Shown in pieces: positions 20,596 to 27,921 of a DNA stretch of 27,921 bases (position 1 is the first letter of the stretch; each line of letters opens with the position of its first letter). Location of the stretch: contig ADNK01000952.1 in NCBI GenBank assembly GCA_000320545.1, forward strand, positions 1 to 27,921, given 5' to 3'. The notes beneath the pieces were generated by a model that saw only the letters and a list, made by a program, of their open reading frames with translations, did no database searches and was not told where the DNA came from. The DNA is from Bigelowiella natans CCMP2755. Its lineage: Eukaryota; Cercozoa; Chlorarachniophyceae. Made by a program: the position numbers and the translations under genes.

Positions 20596-22236
20596 GGGGA
20601 GAGATACTGAATGCTATTACCATGTCAATCACACGCTGCTTGGCTTTGTTATTGAGGAAGGTCTTCCATTCGTGGTTCCAAACTACGCGTGCTCCGTCCA
20701 CTTCTTCCTTCGTTTCCTCGCCACTAGCATCATTATCTTTATTATCCTCCTCTTTCTTTCCTTCCTCCTCCTTCTTCCCTTCCTCCTCCTTCTTCCCTTC
20801 CTCATCCTTCTTCCCTTCCTCCTGCACTCCCCCATCTTCCTCAGTGCGCTTAACTTGTTCCACCATAGTCGACGTTGCCACATACTCTCTTTCAGAACCG
20901 TCGCCTTTGGGAATTGAAAAGGACACGGTGAAAGTTTGTTTGGGCGGTGACTTTCCTTCATCTCCCTCTTTCTCCTCGTCGTCGCTCCCCCCCCCAGCGG
21001 GGATTTTGGCCCAATTTTTGGGGACTTCGTTCAAGGCCTTGACAAGCACTCTCATTACAGTGTTCTCTTTTTCCTCCGCTTCAGTTGTGAGCTGTTCGTC
21101 GACCCAGACCCTTACCCTAAGAGTGGGCTTGCTTTCCTCCTCCTGTGGACTCTCTTTCTGCTCTTCCTTTGCCTCCTCATCCTTAGCATCTTCTTCTGAA
21201 GATTCCGTGGAGGTTGGCACCACCTCAAGGACATCCTCGAATTCTACGTCCCCCGAAGCGATGCAAGACAAGTCAATCTGCAAAGCACCAAAAATCGGCC
21301 AGAGATGATTAGATCAATGCTTTTTCCAACGTACCGCTTCCCACAACAGAAGAAATCACAAAACAGGGTAGGTTGAGTTTACCATTGCAGTTCCAATTTC
21401 TTTCTCATCACTGCTAGAAAGCTTGACAACTACCGGCTTCGACACGAGAGAATTTAAAACCTCCTGCATAATACGAAGATGATGGGGAAGTATCTTCACC
21501 CCCCACACGCACACTAGAGCACTAACCCGACTTCAATTATTGGCTATTGTTTTTGTTCCTATGATTTCATTCTATGTGCGACTCTACTAAGTATCACTGC
21601 TATCGTCAAAATTAGCATATGGACGATTACATAAATTGTATACATATTTTATCATTTAAATAAATATTTGGTTCTACAATTTCAACCTCATTTTTCTCGA
21701 CTTCCTGCGTACAATAGAAATTGTACTCCGGGTCATTGCCAGCTACGGCAAGAGACTTCTGCCAATTGCGATTTCGTATTAAAAAATGTTTTGTGTGGAT
21801 GCTTTAAGACTGCCAGCTGCACAATTCATATGTATTTGCAATTACACTATTCTATTCCCCTGCATTATCATTATACCTTAACTTCAGGCTGCTCCTTTCC
21901 AGCGTCCGTAAAGAGGTTGTATGACAAGGTAATGCTGCTGTCTCCTTCCTCTCCATCTGCCTCTTGGTCCGCATTCTGTTTTCGGAGCTTGTCGAAGCCT
22001 GAGCCACTAAGGATGCCAATAGCTAAAAAGAAAAAATCTCAAGTTATACTACAATATCCCACTGGATTTCGATTGGACTCCATTTCATTGCACGAGGTGC
22101 CCATTCCTACCCTCCAGCTTGCTACTTAGACTCTATTGGCGGATAATCATGAATGTTTACTTATTCGATGTTTTGTCACGGCCTCTGGGACCGACGACAC
22201 TTTCATAGCCAGTCCATCCGGAGGGCGAGAAGGCAT
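16054..22236 (-). CDS. CFAP70: CFAP70 homologue (cilia- and flagella-associated TPR protein) with internal adenylate-kinase-like domain
   Basis: An axonemal protein needed for ciliary motility in animals. Fourteen exons: 22236-22161, 22022-21877, 21758-21687, 21463-21383, 21277-20621, 20499-20074, 19966-19674, 19499-19225, 19026-18786, 18544-18068, 17915-17684, 17558-16881, 16672-16343 and 16137-16054. They sum to 1355 codons plus stop with matching phases. The N-terminus (ITIGILSGSGFDKLRKQN, then EYNFYCTQE and SKPVVVKL) follows the CFAP70 C2-like start. Residues about 487-585 (FRLRIEEAMEDIAVTVKE ... GGYVDIKERLKAAAAHVV) match its conserved middle. The C-terminus is TPR-rich and ends NQDILTEIRKHRGYTQQEL, like the human protein's end. 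Unusual features: a Lys/Glu hexapeptide repeat (about residues 300-325) and, at about 828-945, a P-loop domain resembling adenylate kinase (GPPGAGK, GWLLDS, RRVDPETGEIYN). I know of no such domain in human CFAP70. ATG 22236 is the first start; an in-frame ATG at 22206 is an alternative. Confidence 0.85.
16775..16817. repeat. (CA)n microsatellite in a CFAP70 intron
   Basis: About 18 CA units plus CACG variants, inside the intron 16880-16673; (TG)n on the coding strand. Confidence 0.9.
17684..18473 (-). other. Adenylate-kinase-like domain within CFAP70
   Basis: Encoded by part of exon 10 and exon 11. Seen: a P-loop GPPGAGKATLAQALAKRF; RISTKE in the place of the usual STGD segment; GWLLDSVDQ in the place of GF(I/V)LDGFPR; a predicted strand SLVLCLEI; and RRVDPETGEIYN, which fits the LID motif. 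The part between RISTKE and GWLLDS is only about 25 residues, so the nucleotide-monophosphate-binding region is strongly shortened, and the Pro-Arg after the LDG-type motif is missing. ATP binding is plausible; phosphotransfer is doubtful. SPEF2/CPC1 proteins also carry an adenylate-kinase domain, so such domains are known in axonemal proteins. Confidence 0.75.
18569..18646. repeat. (CA)n then (GA)n compound microsatellite in a CFAP70 intron
   Basis: About 16 CA units followed by imperfect GA units, inside the intron 18785-18545. It directly precedes the exon 10 acceptor on the coding strand as (CT)n(TG)n. Confidence 0.9.
19095..19139. repeat. (TA)n microsatellite in a CFAP70 intron
   Basis: About 20 TA units within the intron 19224-19027. 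Confidence 0.9.
20522..20591. repeat. (TG)n then (AG)n microsatellite in a CFAP70 intron
   Basis: An imperfect TG stretch followed by about 21 perfect AG units, inside the intron 20620-20500. On the coding strand it is a long CT tract upstream of the acceptor. Confidence 0.9.
20755..20825 (-). repeat. Hexapeptide-coding tandem repeat in CFAP70
   Basis: Four to five 18-bp units encode EEGKK(D/E)-type hexapeptides ending in EEDNKDN. The reading frame stays open, so this is a charged linker expansion, not an intron. Confidence 0.75.
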
Positions 22237-22674
22237 TCGAAACTGGACGGTTGCGGTTTCTTTTGCACCACCGCCTTGCTCGTTCGCCAGCGCTCCTCGG
22301 TTTTTTCACGCCGGCTAGTCACCCAAGCTTAACCTGTTTCAGACATGCGACAAGAAAATATCTAAAGACGCTGATATCTTTTTCAGAGGATTTGATTCCC
22401 GTTTCCTCCCTCTCTCCCCTCTGCAGGTCATCAGATATTATCGGGTTATATTCTTGTCACAGTTACCGTATTGTTTCAGTTCAGCTCGCCAGTCCGAAGG
22501 CAAAATACAGGCTAAAATCCCGACGAGACAACACGCGACCTCCGCATTATGAGCTGTTTTGAGGCAAAAGCAGATTAGAGGAAAAGAGAAACGGATAGTG
22601 TGCTTGCGACATGCAATATTTCAGCAGAACTCTGTAACTCCTCGCACACTTGTAACGTCGCAACAAGGACAGCA
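22237..22674. promoter_or_regulatory. Divergent spacer, probable bidirectional promoter (CFAP70 / EF-hand gene)
   Basis: 438 nt lie between the CFAP70 start (minus, 22236) and the EF-hand start (plus, 22675). It is not microsatellite-rich, unlike most spacers here. I see no clear TATA element or known ciliary transcription-factor site. Short ORFs across it are taken as chance. Confidence 0.5.
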
Positions 22675-24053
22675 ATGGGGTCATGCTGCTCCTTGATCCT
22701 GCCGAGTGTCGACCATAATGACGTGTCGATTCGAGGAGTGCAGCAGTAAGTGCCTTCCTATTCTATTTCAATTCCCTCTCAATGAGTACTGATCTGAATT
22801 GAATCGGTGTTGGACAGACGGTTTAAGTTGACGAAGCAAGAGATGCAAGTCATGAAGAGCAAGTTCAACAATGTTGACAGGGATAGAAGCGGATTGGTCG
22901 ATTTCGACGAGTTTTTCGATTTTATTCAGGAACCATCGAAAGAGGTACTAAATTGAACATTCATGTATCATAGTACTCTGCGTGATAACGAAATTATTCC
23001 TTCAGCTGCTTTCGATCGTGTTCAAGCTTATCACTCAAGTACCCGAGAAAGAGTTTGACTTCCCCTCGTGGTGCACAGCGATTCTCGGATTTTGCACCTT
23101 GACTCATGATGAACTCGTAAGATCGGTAAAACCCTCGCATCTCTTGTTTCCAAGCAAGGACTCATTCTGGTTCCCTCTCCTCATTTTTTTCCTCACACAT
23201 ACCTCCGCAGATGTACTTCTTGCACGACGTGGATAAGAATGGGTTTCTCGATATCTCGGAGCTTACAGTCTTGCTAGAAAATATGCACCAGGAAAACGAA
23301 ATTTTCCCTTCGCAGCTGACCGCTTCTATTGTCCAGCACTATATCCTCGAGGACGGGAAGATGGATTTCGAGGAATTTAAACATGCTTGTCAAACTCATC
23401 CAATGATCCTGTGGCCACTCTTCAGGATACAGCACCGTATGCGTAGAAACCTTCTTGGTCGTAAGTTCTGGGAGAAAATTGATGGACGTTTAGAAGATAT
23501 ATATAAGGAGGATTTATCTAAAAAAGGAGGTTTACCACCTAGCGAGTTCGCACAACTAAAGGAGTTCGTCGACGTGTATATTTGCACCTTCTGCGGGTGC
23601 TATGACAAAGATGCAGTCATCCAAAGTGAAATCGAAGCTGGTGAAAAGGACATTGCATTCCAGAGAGCTCTCGGTGAATTTGATCCTGATCCAGAACTTG
23701 TTAGATATCGTGAAGAGCTTGAGGAGAAACGAAAACGGCATATTAAGGAGGCGAAGGGAGGAGGACCAACAAGTGAGGATTCGTCCGAAGCAGAAGAGTC
23801 GGTTTCGGAAGTTGTTATTAAGGAGGACGACGATGAATATGGAGAGACAAGCGAACATAAGGCGCAACTTGAGGCCACTAAGGGCTTAGTACAGGAGAAG
23901 AAGGACAAGGATAGGGAAGCGCGGCGGATTAACCCGAAGTATTATGATCAGGATCATTTTGACTCCGAGTGGTATGACTACAGTGATGAAATAAGGGACC
24001 TCGGAGAGTTGTCCGTAGATTATGATGAGCATCCAGACAGTAGAAAGATATAA
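22675..24053 (+). CDS. N-terminally acylated EF-hand calcium-binding protein
   Basis: Four exons, 22675-22745, 22818-22944, 23006-23116 and 23211-24053 (stop), with matching phases; 383 residues. The N-terminus MGSCCSLILPS has Gly2 with Ser6, a good myristoylation context, plus Cys4-Cys5 for palmitoylation, so the protein is probably membrane-anchored. Two canonical EF-hand loops are visible: DRDRSGLVDFDE (residues 44-55) and DVDKNGFLDISE (109-120), each with Asp at 1 and 3 and Glu at 12. A third, shortened site lies near LEDGKMDFEEF and lacks a complete loop. The region after ILWPLFRIQHRMRRNLLG is helical and charged, and the last about 130 residues are acidic coiled coil (SSEAEESVSEVVIKEDDDEY) with no domain I recognise. 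Family: calcineurin-B/CBL-like in architecture but too long; exact orthologue unknown. It shares a divergent promoter region with CFAP70, so a flagellar role is possible but inferred. Confidence 0.82.
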
Positions 24054-25669
24054 TAGCTAAGGAGGAATACGACGAACGATGGCAGTCTCCCAAGAGTATA
24101 GAATTTGTTTTTGAGAAGCTCTGAAAATGGGTTCCCGCACACAAAATTGCGCGAGTGGTGAAACGATTGCCAATCTTCTTTTTTTGCGAAAATTAGAAGA
24201 TCCATACGTGACGGCGGAAGATCCCACAGTATATGTTTATTTCACACACTAGTGATGAGGCTGTTCTCCGTCTCCGTGGATTAGGCCATTCATTTAGTCG
24301 CCAGTTCCACTTGGCTACACCATGATTTATGCATAGCAGTACATGTAAAGATAAGAACAATGCATGACTTTGCTTGTGCCATATGTTAATGAGCACGGTA
24401 TTCGCGCATGGTAGTTGTATCTGCGACTAGTGAGCAAGGCAGGAAAGTACCAGCGTAAGTAATGAACACGTAACAATTATTGCGCATGTCACTCGCAGCT
24501 CGATTACGCGCAAGGACTAGTGGAGCTCACTTTTTGCTGTTCAAGCACAATGATGCATTCTCTGGAATCTTTCAACGCTGTGTCTCTCACTCATTTTGCT
24601 TGCACATTATTGTTGCACACGTGCTGACATGTACACGTGCTTCTATACTTCATGCGCGAGCACATGCTATGACGCATTGCATCGCAAACAAAAAGAGAGA
24701 CAGCTCTGTGCTTCCACAGAGAGAAGCAAGTGCGCAGCCATCACCGCTCTGTACCGCTAATCGATGAAGCAATTAGCAGAAGAGCACACTCCTTCCATGA
24801 AAAAATCCCCAACTGGCAATCGCTAGCGGGGAAGCACCGCAAAATTCACAGCCCAAAACATCACCTACTGCGGACCCACTGCTAAACTAAATTGCTAGAA
24901 TGACATGGCAAAAATCATTGGCACAGCACATGTCTTTCATCAAAATGATCTTTGCAAAAATGACATCGCGTTTGCTCTCCGCCTGCGCCCACAATTTTCT
25001 CGTTTCTGCGCCAGAATTCTTTCTCTTTTGCCTCTCTTTGATTCGGGGTGTGCATCTAGGTGCTGTGAGGCAGGCAATGGCACTTGCATGTGTCTTGTTC
25101 ATCATCACTCTCTTGAATTGGCAAGCAAGGGAAATGACAGCTGCGCAATCTCTGCTTTGGGACAGCTAGGTCTTTGGTTTTCCACCTTCCGACGTCACAT
25201 GCGCCTGCGCCTCATTGCATTTCCCAATGATGTCTCTCCCTGCGCTGTCATCCCAGAGACCTCAGGAACCACGAAAATGAGATGGCATTTGAGATCTTTC
25301 GAGAGCGCTTTCGAAGCAGCTTTCAAGAGCCGATCAGGACAACTCAACAAGACGCACGCGTGCAGTCAACACTCACGCGCCGCGCCACTGACGCTACACA
25401 ACGCGACGTGCCAATTCATCCACGTCCTCCCCATGCGCAATCAGCCAACCAAAAGCACCATGGAAGTGCAAAGCATTGGGGTCGCACAAAAAGAAAGAAA
25501 TTTTGAGAAAGAAAGAAACCTTGTTGATCGACCACGTTTCCAAAGTGTTGCATGACACTTGCAAAGTGCGAAACGCAGTGCCTCGGGCTGAAAACGAGGA
25601 CTCGCTGGCATGCAGCGGCGATGACATGGCCAGTGATCAACACATCAACACCGATGTTCGAAAGAACAA

Positions 25670-25768
25670 CGGTATTTACAGAAGAAATCCCGGCCAGTGC
25701 CACAACCCCCGACATTCACATGCTGATTGTGACAAATACCGGTGTTTACACCAGGGATCCCGGTCAGT
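25670..25768. repeat. Degenerate direct repeat, 29-bp units 70 bp apart
   Basis: 25670-25698 and 25740-25768 match at 23 of 29 positions (both CGGT.TTTACA...ATCCCGG.CAGT). On the minus strand the two copies read as related peptides in different frames (TGIPGVNTGI and AGISSVNTVV), because 70 is not a multiple of three. Confidence 0.6.
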
Positions 25769-25840
25769 AGAACATCGTGCTTCCGCCTTCCTTCATCAGT
25801 TTCAATCGTAGGCTGAACGGTTACGGGAAGGAGGAGGGAG

Positions 25841-25868
25841 AAGAGGAAGAAGAAGAAGAAGAAGAAGA
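25841..25868. repeat. (GAA)n microsatellite
   Basis: About nine units of GAA, upstream of the KATNIP-like gene. Confidence 0.85.
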
Positions 25869-26110
25869 TACAGAGAAAGAGGAGTCTGGCGTAAGGAGCT
25901 TCCGGAAGACTAACTGCCACAGGGAAAGAATGGTGCACCCGAGAGAAAACTAAAAACTGGTGATCTACGTTGAGGGCCTGCGGTCTGCGGTGTAGTAAGC
26001 TTGATGCAGGATCGACGCCTAATGGCGCGGATGAAGCCGCAAGATTACATAAGGTGGAATAATAAAAATCGGTCATTTGACTTAGGTAATTTACATTGTC
26101 AACGGTACAA

Positions 26111-27760
26111 ATGGCACTCAGGTATCTTTCGGAGCAGAGTCGACTGAAGAAAATACAAAAGGAAAGGGAGAAGGCTAACGAGGTGCAGGGGTTCAACACT
26201 TACTTCAGCGGAGCAAACGCCAACAAGCAGAATCTTCGGAAGCACAATACACTGCAGGAACGAAAAATCCGTAGGAAGCCCCAGCGCAGGGCGAAGGGTT
26301 GGGAGATTCCGAAGCCTGTGGAAGTGCCCATAACGCCACTCGTTCATAATCAAACAACTCGTCGTCAGCGAGAGCCCACAGTGATTAACATACCGTGGAA
26401 ACGAGCAGGTTGGGGAACGACTGTTGCGATGCATGATCAGACTACACCTCGGACTACAAGGATTTCCGCTGGAGGGGGTATTGTGCAGGCATATGACCAC
26501 CATCACGTGTTTCAGACTAGCAGCAACGGCGACTCCCGCTCATCGCAACATGCAACTCCTTCTTCGTCCAACCAACCCAAGGCTGCAACTTTGGGATCCA
26601 ACGAAGGGTTGATGATTGTTGGAACTGGGAGGAGACTGGGAGTGCCTGTTACAGTTGATCACGATGCACCCACCCCGATCCTCACAAGGAGGCGATTCAG
26701 AAGAGTGCTGGACCCCAATGCTTGTATGAGAATAAATTTTGTTATTCAACACTTTCATGTATGAGACACTCTATATCAGTAAATGCACAATATCTGGCTA
26801 TATATTAGACATTTAGAGAAGAAGAGCCATGAGCTTGTGCATGCTCTGGCATTCATCATGATTTGATCGAGTATACATGCAATGCCTGGACACCAGCTTT
26901 AGAAAATGTATGCTGATGGCTTTAAGCAATATATAAACATTTTCTTCCCTACAGACCCTTCCTCAGCTTCCAACAGGGAGGAGAGGAAGCCGATGCCAGA
27001 CAGGAACGAAGCTGAAGTTCGGACCCCTGAAAAAGTAGAGAGCGAAGAGAAAGAGGATCTGTGGTCGCCAGAGAGTGCGGATAGGCCCAATGGGGATGTG
27101 GACACTACTAGAGAGGAAACGAGTGAAAAGCTTTCAGGTCATTTCAGATCAAATCTGAAAATAATTTTGCTGCTGCATACGTCGGATGCATGTTGGATAA
27201 CCGAAATCAAATTACGGGTGAATCTAAATGGACTCAGAAAATGTGCGGATACGCGACACCCAACGTTCAGTCAACTCGCCAACTCATCCTTTGTGTGCAA
27301 TAAAGAAGGTGTAGCTCCAGGAGAAGGCACTTCACTAAACGATGCAACTCTAGTTGAAGCTGCGCCCGGAGATGGCACGTCACCGAACGATGTAACTGTG
27401 ATAAAAGCTGCGCCGGGAGAAGACACTTCATTGAACGATATCACTCCGATAAAACAAAGGGAAGACGAGCCAGTTTTGGCAGTCGATGACAATAAATCGC
27501 CTTCTGAAAGAGATGGCGAACATCGTGATATTCCTCGTTCCACAACTTCGGATGGCAAGCCACCATCACCTGCTGAGGAGACACCAGCAACAAGATTATT
27601 TCCGCCTTTGAACTCGTCCGAAACTGGAATGGCTTCAGTGCCAGCCCATGCACTCTCGGCTGAAGATGATACCAACGCGGAAGATAAGAAGCAGCCCGGG
27701 AATGATGATGGGGAAAAGAAGGACAACTCTATAGACCCGATCCGAGTGAGTAGTGCGTGA
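26111..27760 (+). CDS. KATNIP-like (katanin-interacting protein) N-terminal region, probably 3'-incomplete
   Basis: KATNIP is a ciliary-base and microtubule protein that binds katanin. Exons: 26111-26723, 26955-27137 and 27306 onward, with in-phase junctions T|AC and G|AA. The N-terminus YLSEQSRLKKIQKEREKANE followed by QGFNTYFSGANANK resembles the KATNIP start (a short helix of YL...QRNR...K type, then QGF-x-x-Y-x-x-GAN). AKGWEIPKPVEVP also has a counterpart there. The rest is disordered and acidic, as in KATNIP, and includes three 16-residue repeats. A TGA at 27758-27760 gives 416 residues, but an in-phase GTGAGT donor at 27746 suggests the message continues beyond the window, where the large C-terminal domains of KATNIP would lie. 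ATG 26111 has a good context (caaATGG). The assignment rests on a short N-terminal match only. Confidence 0.55.
27306..27456 (+). repeat. Three tandem 16-residue repeats in the KATNIP-like protein
   Basis: The units read VAPGEGTSLNDATLVE, AAPGDGTSPNDVTVIK and AAPGEDTSLNDITPIK, with a 48-bp period and diverged DNA. They are acidic and probably disordered. Confidence 0.85.
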
Positions 27761-27835
27761 TGTAGAAACATATATTCACTTGATTTGCACATCCCCCCCC
27801 CTTTCAGTTGTGTGTATATAAAACAATGTGTATGT

Positions 27836-27880
27836 TTGTGTGTGTGTGTGTGTGTGTGTGCGCGCACGTGTGTGTATGTG
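27836..27880. repeat. (TG)n microsatellite near the right edge
   Basis: TG units interrupted by CGCGCACG. It lies downstream of the possible end, or inside the next intron, of the KATNIP-like gene. Confidence 0.85.
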
Positions 27881-27921
27881 CCCGTTTTGTATATTCTCAC
27901 GAAGTAATACTCATTTTATTC

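Larger units (their letters stand above)
24054..26110. other. About 2 kb intergenic region without a supported gene
   Basis: Lies between the EF-hand stop and the start of the KATNIP-like gene. One plus-strand open frame of 216 codons (24905-25555) and several minus-strand frames exist, but their products are of random composition, no splice-supported conserved block is present, and they overlap each other. It contains a degenerate 70-bp-period repeat (25670-25768) and a GAA array (25841-25868). It may include decayed mobile-element sequence, which I cannot identify. Confidence 0.5.

Noticed and set aside
16054-22236. Assignment of the adenylate-kinase-bearing gene to SPEF2/CPC1
   Set aside because: The N-terminus, middle and C-terminal TPR region match CFAP70. 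The N-terminus shows no CH domain, and the C-terminal end is CFAP70-like.
24905-25555. 216-codon plus-strand ORF in the gene-poor region
   Set aside because: The product has random-looking composition and no motif, overlapping ORFs occur on both strands, and no splice-supported extension was found.
25645-26199. 184-codon minus-strand ORF overlapping the KATNIP-like start
   Set aside because: It includes a poly-Phe stretch from the GAA array and overlaps a plus-strand exon with a recognisable conserved block.
1-27921. CRISPR arrays, tRNA or rRNA genes, bacterial operons
   Set aside because: None seen. The repeats are microsatellites without unique spacers, and the gene structure is intron-rich eukaryotic.

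Overview
This is a nuclear genomic window from a flagellated eukaryote. Every recognisable gene is split by many short GT-AG introns (about 60-240 nt), conserved blocks resume in phase across the proposed junctions, and introns and spacers are full of microsatellites and homopolymer runs. Three genes belong to ciliary families (NEK1/NEK5-type kinase, CFAP70, a KATNIP-like N-terminus), so the organism builds cilia or flagella. The PHAF1 copy reads more like the plant-type version than the animal one. A microbial alga or heterotrophic protist is likely; I cannot fix the phylum from the sequence.

Layout. (1) 1-1636: microsatellite-rich, no gene I can assign. (2) about 1637-3513, plus strand: 3' end of an unidentified gene whose C-terminus is Gln/Ser/Thr-, Lys- and RG-rich. 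(3) 3514-4721: convergent spacer with GCATGC-type palindromes. (4) 10472-4722, minus strand: NEK1/NEK5-like kinase, 13 exons, 1555 residues. (5) 10473-10900: divergent spacer. (6) 10901-15236, plus strand: PHAF1 (UPF0183) homologue, about 16 exons, with a large low-complexity insertion and a damaged-looking homopolymer block in a late intron. (7) 15237-16053: second convergent spacer. (8) 22236-16054, minus strand: CFAP70 homologue, 14 exons, 1355 residues, carrying an internal degenerate adenylate-kinase-like domain. (9) 22237-22674: divergent spacer. (10) 22675-24053, plus strand: 383-residue EF-hand protein with an N-terminal MGSCC acylation signal. (11) 24054-26110: about 2 kb without a gene I can support. 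(12) 26111 to the right edge, plus strand: N-terminal part of a KATNIP-like protein with 16-residue repeats, possibly continuing outside the window.

How they fit together. NEK1/5 kinases and KATNIP act at the ciliary base and on microtubules; CFAP70 is an axonemal protein; an acylated EF-hand protein could be a membrane calcium sensor. PHAF1 is an autophagy factor and looks unrelated. Two divergent gene pairs (NEK/PHAF1 and CFAP70/EF-hand) have start-to-start spacers of about 430-440 nt, which suggests shared bidirectional promoters. All exon models were built by eye from splice sites, phase and remembered family motifs. The CFAP70 and NEK exon sums are exact multiples of three; no database search was run.
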